Assembly: GCA_014238195.1 (NCBI GenBank)
Contig: JABABO010000058.1
Location: 1-45,194 of the forward strand
Source of the DNA: Kordiimonadaceae bacterium
Lineage (GTDB): Bacteria > Pseudomonadota > Alphaproteobacteria > Sphingomonadales > Kordiimonadaceae
DNA: 45,194 nt
Reading direction: 5' to 3'
Below the pieces are notes generated by a model. The model saw only the letters and a list, made by a program, of their open reading frames with translations. It was not told the DNA's origin and searched no databases. Below are positions 18,290-26,353 of the stretch, piece after piece; position 1 is the first letter of the stretch, and each line of letters begins with the position of its first letter. The translations under genes and the position numbers were made by a program.

Positions 18290-18481
18290 TTAATAACGAC
18301 GATGAACCTTATCAATCATTTCTTCAGTACGGTACTGCCCCAAGGCATACACAGCCCAAATAGCAGCCACTGGCCAGCCGATCATCGTTAACCATAATAT
18401 GGCACAAAATATACCTTGAAAAGGTCGATTGATGGTAAAAAATACAAAGGGTGGAATCAGGATAGCTAGAATAAATCTCAT
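18290..18481 (-). CDS. Small two-helix membrane protein, YqaE/Pmp3-like
   Basis: The 63-aa product has two hydrophobic helices (about residues 2-20 and 27-48) and a charged C-terminus. The opening LAILIPPFVFF resembles the LAILLPP start of YqaE/Pmp3 proteolipids, which influence membrane potential and salt tolerance. The match is partial, so the family call is tentative. It is probably co-transcribed with the YeaQ-like gene. Confidence 0.65.
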   Translation of the reverse strand: MRFILAILIPPFVFFTINRPFQGIFCAILWLTMIGWPVAAIWAVYALGQYRTEEMIDKVHRRY

Positions 18482-18642
18482 GTTTTGTCTCCTACACTGT
18501 CGATATTGTTGTTTATTTTTATCTCACATAAATGGTGTGTGCTCGAATTGTTTTCAAGGTTCTTAAGATTTTATGCAGAATTATACGTCTATAAGGGAAG
18601 ACGTTTTATATGGTTAAGCAGTCTTTAAGCCGAGGATATTTC

Positions 18643-20016
18643 ATGATTAGTTTGCTGCGTAAGGTCAAAATTTATTATCGCATTTCTATGCTGACAGGGC
18701 TGTCCTTCATCAGCATGTTTGTTTTATATTTGTTATATTCCAATGCCATTTCACATTTGTTGGTCCATGCCAACGCCGAAGCGTTAAAAGCCTATGAAGC
18801 CGACAGCTTTGTAATAGTCTTTGTGATTACGCCCTTGATCCTTGGGATGGTCGGATTAGCCTATTCTATCATTGCGTCGATTATGCGCCCGCTCCATCGG
18901 TTGCAGAATGATCTTGCCCTTATATCGCAAGGAAAATTTAACCAAGAGCTTCAGGATTTAAATCACCCTGACGGTATCGCTGAAATGGCCCGCGCAACTG
19001 AAAAACTACGACTGGATGTTTTGGAAGCTGAGCGACTGCGCTTTGAGGCGAAAGAAAACCGTCAGGCTGAGACAGAGCGCAAGCGGCTTGAAGCCGAAGA
19101 GAAGATCAAAAATGAGACATCAAGAAGGGCAGAAGAAAAGGCGCATCAGGCACAAGTTGAAACCCAAGCCAAGGCGGCGCAATTAGCACTGGCAGGCAGT
19201 TTTGAAAGCGAAGTTGCAACAGTAACACAATCACTTTCAGCCACAGTCAAAGAATTACAATTAGCCGCAAATACAATGTCAAACGCGATAGAACAAACTA
19301 CCAGTGAAGTAAACAGCGCTGCGCAAGCAACACAGGAAACGGGGGGTAATATGGCGGCGGTTGCCGATGCAGCAGATGGCTTAACCCAAGCAATTGGAGA
19401 AATCCGTACACAAGTGGAACAAGCAACCAATATTACCACAAATGCGCTGGATAAAGCAGCCGAGGCGGAAGAGCGTGTCAAATCCTTAGAAATCGCGTCT
19501 ACCCGCATTGCAGAGGTCGTGCATTTGATCAACGATATCGCTGAGCAAACGAATTTGCTGGCCTTAAATGCCACAATTGAAGCTGCCCGTGCAGGCGATG
19601 CTGGTAAAGGGTTTGCCGTGGTAGCAAGCGAAGTGAAAAACCTAGCAAACCAAACCGCAGGGGCGACGCAGGAAATCGAAGACCAAGTGGGGGCCATGCA
19701 AACAGCCACCAATGAAACTGTGTCATCGGTGAGCGATATCCGTAAAACAATGGACCAAGTGAACCAAATATCAGCGATGATTGCTTCCGCTGTGGTCGAA
19801 CAAGAAGCTGCGACAGGCGAAATAGGCCGTAGCGTGCAAAACGCTAGCATGGGCACCAACATGCTCAGCCAAAATGTTGGAAGTGTGCAAGAAATGGCCC
19901 AGCAAAGCGCTGGCGCTGCCCAAGTGGTGAGCAGTAGCAGCGAAGACCTGTCTGCCCAAGCTGGCGTTCTTGAACAATCGGTACAGCAATTTCTTGAGCG
20001 GGTCCGCAGTGATTAA
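18643..20016 (+). CDS. Methyl-accepting chemotaxis protein with minimal periplasmic part
   Basis: The 457-aa product has two membrane segments (about residues 15-35 and 55-80) separated by only about 20 residues, so it has no real periplasmic sensor domain. A HAMP linker, a charged coiled coil rich in Glu/Lys/Arg/Ala (about 125-190) and the MCP signalling domain follow. The hairpin tip DIAEQTNLLALNATIEAARAG is standard, so it should couple to CheA/CheW. I prefer ATG 18643 (GAGGA seven nt upstream); ATG 18610 would add 11 residues. No other che genes are visible. It may sense membrane energy or a cytoplasmic signal. Confidence 0.9.
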   Translation: MISLLRKVKIYYRISMLTGLSFISMFVLYLLYSNAISHLLVHANAEALKAYEADSFVIVFVITPLILGMVGLAYSIIASIMRPLHRLQNDLALISQGKFNQELQDLNHPDGIAEMARATEKLRLDVLEAERLRFEAKENRQAETERKRLEAEEKIKNETSRRAEEKAHQAQVETQAKAAQLALAGSFESEVATVTQSLSATVKELQLAANTMSNAIEQTTSEVNSAAQATQETGGNMAAVADAADGLTQAIGEIRTQVEQATNITTNALDKAAEAEERVKSLEIASTRIAEVVHLINDIAEQTNLLALNATIEAARAGDAGKGFAVVASEVKNLANQTAGATQEIEDQVGAMQTATNETVSSVSDIRKTMDQVNQISAMIASAVVEQEAATGEIGRSVQNASMGTNMLSQNVGSVQEMAQQSAGAAQVVSSSSEDLSAQAGVLEQSVQQFLERVRSD

Positions 20017-20119
20017 CGGACAGGCTAGGTTTTTGCTGATGCATCGCATCTCATTCGTCATTCAATAAGGCTACTGCGTCACTTTTCCGTGCAAAATTCC
20101 CACGCTCACAGGCTTATCA

Positions 20120-20968
20120 TCATGGGAAAATAACTGTCTTGGGACCGTTAATGAAAGCGCGGTGTTCCGAATGGAGTTTAATCGCCCGTGCCAATGTTTG
20201 CGCTTCAACATCACGTCCAATCATCACCAGGTCGTCGGCGGACATTGAATGATCAACGCGCGATACGGTTTGCTCAATAATGGGGCCTTCATCTAGGTCT
20301 GCTGTCACATAATGGGCGGTTGCACCAATCAATTTAACGCCGCGCTCATAAGCACGGTGGTAGGGCATGGCTCCTTTGAAACTCGGTAAAAAAGAGTGAT
20401 GGATATTGATGATGTTGCCTGAATAGTCCTCGCAAAACTTTTCAGACAAGACTTGCATATAACGCGCTAGAACAATCAATTCGGTCCCTGTCTGTTGAAT
20501 GACGGCACGCAGTTCGGCTTCAGCTTCGGGCTTCGTATCTTTGGTGACAGGAATGTAATGAAATGGTATACCTGCGCTTTCAACCTGCTTTCGGTGTGTT
20601 TCGTGATTTGAAACAACAGCAGGTATCGTAATATTCAGCGCACCAGTATTGTAACGGTACAATAAATCATTCAAGCAATGATCAAATTTTGAGACCATAA
20701 TAAGCGTTGGTGTCTTTTGTGATTCAACAGTTATCTGGGTTTGCAACTCGAACTTTTCTGCTACGTCCTTAAGGGCATTACGAAAGGCTGGCATTTCGGC
20801 TTCTGGCATAGAAAAACAAATCCGTGAGAAATATTCCTCTGAATTTGGTGTGCCAAACTGTGCCAACTCATGGATAAAACCATTGTGCTGACTTAAGCAT
20901 CTTGTAGTTTCAGCGACAATACCGAGCTTATCTGCAGACGTTGTCGTTAAGATATATCGTTTTCCCAT
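20120..20968 (-). CDS. purU: Formyltetrahydrofolate deformylase PurU
   Basis: The 282-aa enzyme hydrolyses 10-formyl-THF to THF and formate, balancing one-carbon pools. An N-terminal ACT domain (about 1-80, starting YILTTTSADKLGIVAETT) precedes the formyltransferase-fold catalytic domain. Active-site signatures NIHHSFLPSF and TADLDEGPIIEQ carry the Asn-His-Asp set. Length is normal. In many proteobacteria purU sits with sarcosine or glycine-betaine demethylation genes. Here soxBDA is about 22 kb away on the far side of the F420 block. Confidence 0.95.
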   Translation of the reverse strand: MGKRYILTTTSADKLGIVAETTRCLSQHNGFIHELAQFGTPNSEEYFSRICFSMPEAEMPAFRNALKDVAEKFELQTQITVESQKTPTLIMVSKFDHCLNDLLYRYNTGALNITIPAVVSNHETHRKQVESAGIPFHYIPVTKDTKPEAEAELRAVIQQTGTELIVLARYMQVLSEKFCEDYSGNIINIHHSFLPSFKGAMPYHRAYERGVKLIGATAHYVTADLDEGPIIEQTVSRVDHSMSADDLVMIGRDVEAQTLARAIKLHSEHRAFINGPKTVIFP

Positions 20969-21130
20969 AATCTTCAGGCTTTCTCTTCATAAAAAATGGA
21001 TACACTAAAGCGCATGATATCCGCAGCCGAGAGAGTGGCTTGGGGACATGCTTTACGGACAGGCTTGCAAAAGTGTCTTCCCTACGGCTTTAAGTAAAAG
21101 ACACCTTGATGAAAAAAGAAAGTGATATAT
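20969..21130 (-). other. Leader region upstream of purU with possible RNA structure
   Basis: On the minus strand, AAGGTGTCTT (from about 21106) and AAGACACTT (to about 21071) are inverted repeats enclosing AAGCCGTAGG. A further small hairpin, AGCC...GGCT, occurs near 21035. The non-AT-rich composition and paired segments suggest a structured 5' leader or a hairpin between the divergent purU and lysR genes. I could not match it to a glycine, THF, ZTP or SAM riboswitch consensus. Confidence 0.3.
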
Positions 21131-21160
21131 ATTACGTAATTAGTGACTTTTACTCATGAA
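21131..21160. promoter_or_regulatory. Palindromic operator candidates upstream of the LysR gene
   Basis: ATTACGTAAT (21131-21140) is a perfect 10-bp palindrome. TTAGTGA-N4-TACTCATGAA (21140-21160) follows immediately. The latter matches the two arms of the 20-bp palindrome upstream of the TonB receptor (TTAGTGAGTATACTCACTAA), with one extra central base and a changed end. TTACGTAA also occurs upstream of hyuA at 35515-35522. It lies 21-50 nt upstream of the LysR start, where it could mediate autoregulation or cross-control. Confidence 0.4.
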
Positions 21161-21180
21161 TCATCAGGGGGAACCTCAGT

Positions 21181-22119
21181 GTGAAAAAAAACGAGCAGAA
21201 AATTCACATGCCCTCGTTTGCAACATTGAGAAGTTTTGAATGTGCAGCACGTCATGAAAGCTTTACCCTAGCTTCGGAAGAGCTGCACCTTACGCAAAGC
21301 GCGATCAGCCGACAGATAAAGGAACTGGAAGCTATAACGGGCATTATACTTTTCAGGCGTGTTGGAAGACGTGTGGTGTTAACCGATGCAGGGCGGGTGC
21401 TTGCGAAGGATATTTCTGTTGATCTTGAACGGGTGTATGAAACCGTTTCTCGTGCGGTATTGGCAGGAAATGAGCGATCAGTTTTGAAGGTTGCGGCCTT
21501 ACCCACTCTTGCTGATCGGTGGTTGATTCCGCGCTTACCTAGGTTCATAAATCAAAATCCAGACATAAAAATTAGCATGTCTACACGGCTGGAACCTTTT
21601 GATCTGAACAAAGAAAGATTTGACATGGCAATCCATTTTGGTGCTGCAGATTGGCCTGATACCAAAATGGTAAAACTGTTTACAGAAAAATTGTTTGCAG
21701 TGGCTTCAGTGGCTTTTAAGAATCAGCATAACATCAATGACGAAATAACTATAAACGAAGTCCCCCTGCTAAACCTGAATTCACGGCCAAACGATTGGAG
21801 TGACTGGTTTAGTAATATTGGCACCAACATTGGTCATATTAACTACGCCATGCAGTTCGATCAGTTTTCTATGATAACTGCCGCCGCCAATGCGTCTTTG
21901 GGCGCTGCTCTCCTGCCGTCCTATTTAATAGAAAAAGAGCTCGCAAATAGAGATCTAGTGTGTCTTAGCAAAACGCCGTTATTGACCGAAAATAAATATT
22001 TTGTCGTCACGCCATCGGGTAATGAAAACCCACAAGTCAACAAATTTATACAATGGATTAAATCGGAAATTGCATCTGGTCTGGCTTTTCCTATGGCGGA
22101 ACAAGATGCAACACTATAG
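21181..22119 (+). CDS. LysR-family transcriptional regulator (GcvA-like)
   Basis: The 312-aa product has an N-terminal winged helix (about residues 10-70: FATLRSFECAARHESFTLAS, then LTQSAISRQIKELE). A type-2 periplasmic-binding effector domain follows, with the GcvA-type phrase LPTLADRWLIPRLPRF near residue 105. The start is GTG 21181 after an AGGGGGAA ribosome site. It is divergent from purU and convergent with the F420 operon across the 106-bp repeat. GcvA-like regulators often control glycine/one-carbon or catabolic operons. The effector is unknown. Confidence 0.88.
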   Translation: MKKNEQKIHMPSFATLRSFECAARHESFTLASEELHLTQSAISRQIKELEAITGIILFRRVGRRVVLTDAGRVLAKDISVDLERVYETVSRAVLAGNERSVLKVAALPTLADRWLIPRLPRFINQNPDIKISMSTRLEPFDLNKERFDMAIHFGAADWPDTKMVKLFTEKLFAVASVAFKNQHNINDEITINEVPLLNLNSRPNDWSDWFSNIGTNIGHINYAMQFDQFSMITAAANASLGAALLPSYLIEKELANRDLVCLSKTPLLTENKYFVVTPSGNENPQVNKFIQWIKSEIASGLAFPMAEQDATL

Positions 22120-22220
22120 CGAGACCAATGAATAATGAGTTCATTATTTATTGAGGAGTCGAACCGACATAAATACTTATAGCCAATTGAGGTGATCAAT
22201 ATTCACCGCAATTGGTTATA
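22115..22220. repeat. 106-bp palindrome-rich repeat, copy 1 (right of LysR, end of F420 operon)
   Basis: This copy is about 91% identical (10 differences, no gaps) to 35616-35721 in the same orientation. It contains two hairpins: AATGAATAATGA/TCATTATTTATT with a 2-nt loop, and a stem of about 18 bp, TATAGCCAATTGAGGTGA/TCACCGCAATTGGTTATA, with a TCAATAT loop. It starts within the last codons of lysR and ends 10 bp before the cofD stop, so it may also act as a bidirectional terminator. It resembles an extragenic palindromic (REP/MITE-like) element. No transposase is present. Confidence 0.8.
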
Positions 22221-22230
22221 TGAACAGCCT

Positions 22231-23193
22231 TTAGAAATCCCGTCGCAGCGCTGTTACCATTTCTAGGGTCGCAGTGGCCAGATTAATACGGTCCTGAAGC
22301 GAGCGCATGATAACATTTGTGTTTTCAACCGCTATGCCCAGCTCCTCGATTTCACTTGTGAGGGAGGTATCGGTATCATCTATAATCCAGCCATCAACAA
22401 TGTCTTGATAATGGGCCGCGATCTGCCGGCTTGAACAGGCCAAGCCAAGCTCCTGCATGATTTTTGATGTTGGCCCTTTGAGCGAATCACCAGCAACAAC
22501 GGGCGATATACCAATAACACAGGCTTTGCTGGCGGCCAGCAGGTCACGTACATTTGGTAAGGCTAATATGGGTTCCATGCTCAAGTACGGATTGGATGGA
22601 CATAAAATAAAGGCATCAATGGTGTCGCTTTCTAGTAACTGTTGGAACCGACTGGTGGGCAGAGCCGTTTCAATACCGTCAAATGAAATCTCTCGCACGG
22701 CAGGTTTGCATTGGTGCTTTACAAAATATTCCTGAAAATCAAGGATGCCGTCATCGGTTGTTATCCTCGTTCGGACAGGGTCGTCGCTCATGGGAATGAT
22801 TTGATTGTTTATGCCGCGTCTGCGTGCGAGTTGCTGTGTTATGTCGCTCAGTGACATACCAGCTTGAAGCGCAGCCGTGCGATAAACGTTGGTGGCTAGG
22901 TCCTTGTCGCCAAGTTGGAACCATGTCTCGCCGCCAAGCTCTTTTAGTGCGGACATAAACGACCAAGTTTCGCCATTTCTACCCCAGCCAGTTTTCGGAT
23001 TTTCCAGACCAGACAGTGTATAAAGCAAAGTGTCAATATCAGGGGAAATATGAAGCCCCAAATGCTGAAAATCGTCGCCTGTATTGACCACAAGGCTTAG
23101 GTTTTCTGGGGATAGAACTTTGGTCAAACCCAATGCTAGCTTCGCCCCACCCACGCCGCCTGTAAGGGCAACTATGTTAAGGTCTTTGCTCAC
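22231..23193 (-). CDS. cofD: F420 biosynthesis: 2-phospholactate (or PEP/3PG) transferase CofD/FbiA
   Basis: The 320-aa enzyme transfers the activated phospho-acid from the GDP intermediate made by CofC onto Fo, giving F420-0 or its dehydro form. The N-terminal ALTGGVGGAKLALGLTKVL (about 9-27) and the NTGDDFQHLGLHISPDIDTL segment (about 38-57) are hallmark CofD motifs. CPSNPYLSMEPILALP near 198 is also typical. Its start overlaps the cofE stop by 4 nt. It is the last gene of the long minus-strand operon. The true phospho-acid substrate cannot be told from sequence. Confidence 0.95.
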   Translation of the reverse strand: MSKDLNIVALTGGVGGAKLALGLTKVLSPENLSLVVNTGDDFQHLGLHISPDIDTLLYTLSGLENPKTGWGRNGETWSFMSALKELGGETWFQLGDKDLATNVYRTAALQAGMSLSDITQQLARRRGINNQIIPMSDDPVRTRITTDDGILDFQEYFVKHQCKPAVREISFDGIETALPTSRFQQLLESDTIDAFILCPSNPYLSMEPILALPNVRDLLAASKACVIGISPVVAGDSLKGPTSKIMQELGLACSSRQIAAHYQDIVDGWIIDDTDTSLTSEIEELGIAVENTNVIMRSLQDRINLATATLEMVTALRRDF

Positions 23194-23990
23194 TGAAATA
23201 AATCCCGGTCTTTTGGTCTTACCAAGGGCGCTGTGTGCACTGCTGGATCAAGCCTTGAAACGTTAAGGCCCCGTAAAACAACGGCTGGCTTGCCTTCTGC
23301 CCCTTGCCCCATCAGTAGCGCCGCTGCCGCCGCCACTTCGTCTGCGATAGCCACTTCGGAAACACGAAGTTCACGGCCATATAAGTCTATTGAAGCGCGT
23401 AAATCCACAACAGCTGGTATCCCAGCAATACCGATTGCGTGTCCTGCTATCCCGTTTCTCCAAGCCCTGCCAATACTGTCGCTCACAATAACCGCAATAT
23501 TGACACCCAAGCGTTTTTTGAGCTCTGCTTGCAAATCACTCGCGGATTTATCTGGGTCAACGGGCAACAGTAACGCCGTATTATCCGTAACATTTGACTG
23601 GTCAATGCCAGCGTTGGCCATCACGAAACCAAGGGTGTGCCTAACAATAACAAGGCCGTCCATCTGGCGAACAACTTCGGATGATTCGCTCAAGATAAGC
23701 TCAACAAGTCGCGGGTCTTTACCCGTTTCATCTGCGAGCTTGCATGCAGCAGGGGAAGGGGTGACAGATTTTAGCTGGACCAAGCGCCCTTCTGCTTTCG
23801 AGACTATCTTTTGGGCAAGAACTAAGACGTCATTGTCGCGCAGTTCAATGTTAGTAGCGCTAAGCCCTTGCGTGATAATATCAGCAAGATTGTCCCCTTC
23901 ATTGACCATGGGGATGCCTGCAAGCGCATTAAGTTCAACATGGTCAGCCGTATAATCTTGGCTCAAGATATTTTCCTTTTTGGCAGCCAT
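23190..23990 (-). CDS. cofE: F420-0:gamma-glutamyl ligase CofE
   Basis: The 266-aa GTP-dependent ligase adds the glutamate tail to F420-0. Motifs include GIPMVNEGDNLADII (about 25-39), LVLAQKIVSKAEGR (about 57-70), VRHTLGFVMANAGIDQSNV, and VIVSDSIGRAWRNGIAGHAIGIAG (partly quoted). It is the stand-alone CofE form. The C-terminal FMN domain that reduces dehydro-F420-0 in mycobacterial FbiB is absent. The ATG at 23990 overlaps fbiC by 28 nt without a clear ribosome site. A TTG at 23966, with AAGGA seven nt upstream and overlapping the fbiC stop, is a credible alternative start. Confidence 0.94.
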   Translation of the reverse strand: MAAKKENILSQDYTADHVELNALAGIPMVNEGDNLADIITQGLSATNIELRDNDVLVLAQKIVSKAEGRLVQLKSVTPSPAACKLADETGKDPRLVELILSESSEVVRQMDGLVIVRHTLGFVMANAGIDQSNVTDNTALLLPVDPDKSASDLQAELKKRLGVNIAVIVSDSIGRAWRNGIAGHAIGIAGIPAVVDLRASIDLYGRELRVSEVAIADEVAAAAALLMGQGAEGKPAVVLRGLNVSRLDPAVHTAPLVRPKDRDLFQ

Positions 23991-26353
23991 TTGGGCACAT
24001 TGTTTACCAAAGGTTTCAAGGGCTGTTCCTTTAATACATGGTCAAGGCGGCGGTCATCTATTTTGTTATACAGTGTGGTGCGTTGCTGGGGGGTGCGGTT
24101 AATGTCCCTGATCAGCTGCTCCATCTGTGCAGCAGAACATTCCTGACCATGTTGGCTACCAGCAGCCCTACTGATACTTTCGTTCATCAAGGTACCACCT
24201 AGGTCGTTGCAGCCAGCCTGCAGACATGCTTTCGCACCGTCCAACCCCATCTTTGTCCATGAGGTTTGAATATTGTCGATAAAAGGGTTTAAAACCAGTC
24301 GGGCAACAGCATGCATTAGGACAGCTTCACGGTAAGTCGGGCCAGACCGTGCTTGCCCCCTTAAATAGACGGGTGCTTCCATATGAACAAAGGGTAACGG
24401 GACAAATTCTGTGATGCCGCCTGTTTCTGCTTGTAGATGCCGCAGGTGCAGTAGGTGCCGTGCCCAGTGTATCGGCTTTTCGATATGACCAAACATAATA
24501 GTGGAGGTCGTTTTTAGTCCAACCTTGTGTGCTGTAGATATGACATCCAGCCATTCTTCAGTGCCCAATTTATCTGAGCATATTTGTGTACGAATTTCAT
24601 CATCGAGTATTTCTGCGGCTGTACCTGGTAATGAATTTAACCCTGCTTGCTTCAACTGTTCCAGAAAATTGGCAACTGTCATGCCGTTGGTTTTTGCGCC
24701 TTGGGAAACTTCAAGTGCTGAAAATGCATGGATGTGCATTTCTGGCACGGCTGCTTTGATTGCCCGGCATATTTCAAGATATGTTTCGCCTGTATAGTCG
24801 GGATGAATACCCCCTTGCAGACACACTTCTGTTGCGCCGCGGTCATACGCCTCACGGGCTCTGCGCGCGATCTCATCCAGTTCCAAGTCATACGCTTTGC
24901 CGCGCAGCTTTTCATTCTTCTTACCTTTGGAAAATGCACAGAAAGTGCATTTAAAGGTGCAGACATTTGTATAGTTGATATTTCTGTTAATGACGTATGT
25001 CACCTTGTCCCCTACGTGCGACCGTCTCAGATTGTCAGCTGCGGTGCAGACCATTGTAAAGGCTTCACCCCTCGTCTTAAAAAGCTGTACAATTTCGCCT
25101 TCGGACAGCTCGTCACCACTGGTGCACCGTGAAAGAAGGGATTGCAAAGTTTGACCTTGCGGTGCTGATCTGCTGACCTGTTTTATAGGCACAGCAGTTT
25201 TAATGTTTGGTATGGCAATATTTTGGCCAGGTGACCAAGCGTCTTCCTTTGGGTAGCCTTCGCTGTCGGTACACTGGGTTACAGGTGTCAAAAATTTGCG
25301 ATCAAGCCATTTTTCGGTATTCTCGGTATACTCAGGATAAACAGCTAATCGTTCCACAAGTTCTTTACCTGCGTCCTGTATTTGCTGTCGCAGGACTTCT
25401 ATGTGGGGCCAAGGTGCTTCTGGGTTCACAAAATCTGGGGTAACTGGTGACACACCGCCCAGATCGTTTATCCCAGCGGTAATCAGTTGATGCAGCTCAC
25501 CCTTATTCAAATTAGGTGGTGCTTGGATATTCATCGTGCTGCCAAAGATCAGACGGGTTGCTGCGATGGTCCAGACAAGCTCATCTATGGTGGCGGCGGG
25601 CGCATCTGACATTTTTGTATCGGGTTTTGGACAAAAGTTTTGAATGATAATTTCTTGTATATGCCCATATTCAAGATGCAGGTCATGTAAGGCACGAAGC
25701 GACTGCAATCTTTCTTTCCTAGTTTCGCCGATTCCAATCAAAATACCAGAAGTGAATGGCACTCCCAGCTTTCCAGCTTGGCGAATAGTTTCCAAACGTA
25801 TGGCGGGGTTTTTGTCTGGTGATCCGTAGTGCGGGCCGCCTTTCTCGCATAGTCTTTGTGAGATGTTTTCCAGCATCAACCCCTGCGAAATCGATACTTT
25901 CCTGAGCATGGCGATTTCTTCGCCAGACATCACACCAGCATTGATATGAGGAAAGAGCCCAGTTTCCTTGAAAACCAGTTCCGCCATCTCTGCAACATAT
26001 TCGAGCGTTGTACTATGGCCCAGTTTGGCCAATTCCTGACGTGCGACTTTGTATCTCAGTTCGGGTTTGTCACCTAAGGTAAATAAAGCTTCCTTGCACC
26101 CAGCTGCGGCCCCTGCGCGTGCCACCGCCAATACTTCGTCGCGTGACATATAGGCACTTTGCAGGTTGCGCGGCGTTTTTGCATACGTACAGTAATGACA
26201 CGTGTCTCTGCAAAGCCGTGTGAGCGGAATGAATACTTTCTTTGAAAAACTGATGGTTTCGCCGTGAGTTTTATTGCGAAGCTGTTGTGCAATGTCGAGC
26301 ATATCATGCGTCGCTGTATCCGCTGTGACCGAAAAGTTAGAAGTTTCAAACAT
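23963..26353 (-). CDS. fbiC: Fo synthase FbiC (fused CofG-CofH radical SAM)
   Basis: The 796-aa protein makes the deazaflavin chromophore Fo from tyrosine and 5-amino-6-ribitylaminouracil. Two radical-SAM modules each carry the CxxxCxxC iron-sulfur motif: C48/C52/C55 (CRDTCHYC, CofG half) and C465/C469/C472 (CTFKCTFC, CofH half). Typical CofH text GIHPDYTGETYLEICRAIK (about 525) and GGTLMNESISRAAG near 735 is present. The fusion in this order is that of Actinobacteria and the few F420-making Proteobacteria; most archaea have two proteins. It overlaps cofC by 1 nt and cofE by 28 nt. Confidence 0.97.
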   Translation of the reverse strand: MFETSNFSVTADTATHDMLDIAQQLRNKTHGETISFSKKVFIPLTRLCRDTCHYCTYAKTPRNLQSAYMSRDEVLAVARAGAAAGCKEALFTLGDKPELRYKVARQELAKLGHSTTLEYVAEMAELVFKETGLFPHINAGVMSGEEIAMLRKVSISQGLMLENISQRLCEKGGPHYGSPDKNPAIRLETIRQAGKLGVPFTSGILIGIGETRKERLQSLRALHDLHLEYGHIQEIIIQNFCPKPDTKMSDAPAATIDELVWTIAATRLIFGSTMNIQAPPNLNKGELHQLITAGINDLGGVSPVTPDFVNPEAPWPHIEVLRQQIQDAGKELVERLAVYPEYTENTEKWLDRKFLTPVTQCTDSEGYPKEDAWSPGQNIAIPNIKTAVPIKQVSRSAPQGQTLQSLLSRCTSGDELSEGEIVQLFKTRGEAFTMVCTAADNLRRSHVGDKVTYVINRNINYTNVCTFKCTFCAFSKGKKNEKLRGKAYDLELDEIARRAREAYDRGATEVCLQGGIHPDYTGETYLEICRAIKAAVPEMHIHAFSALEVSQGAKTNGMTVANFLEQLKQAGLNSLPGTAAEILDDEIRTQICSDKLGTEEWLDVISTAHKVGLKTTSTIMFGHIEKPIHWARHLLHLRHLQAETGGITEFVPLPFVHMEAPVYLRGQARSGPTYREAVLMHAVARLVLNPFIDNIQTSWTKMGLDGAKACLQAGCNDLGGTLMNESISRAAGSQHGQECSAAQMEQLIRDINRTPQQRTTLYNKIDDRRLDHVLKEQPLKPLVNNVPKWLPKRKIS

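Noticed and set aside
18610..18642. Longer start for the chemoreceptor
   Set aside because: The ATG at 18643 has a better placed GAGGA; the extension adds only 11 polar residues. Either remains possible.
20969..21130. Glycine, THF, ZTP, SAM-II or guanidine-II riboswitch upstream of purU
   Set aside because: Conserved cores of these classes are not recognisable; only generic hairpins are seen.
22140..22170. T-arm-like GGTTCGACTCC on the minus strand of the 106-bp repeat as a tRNA or att site
   Set aside because: No acceptor, D or anticodon arm can be drawn around it, and no integrase is present.
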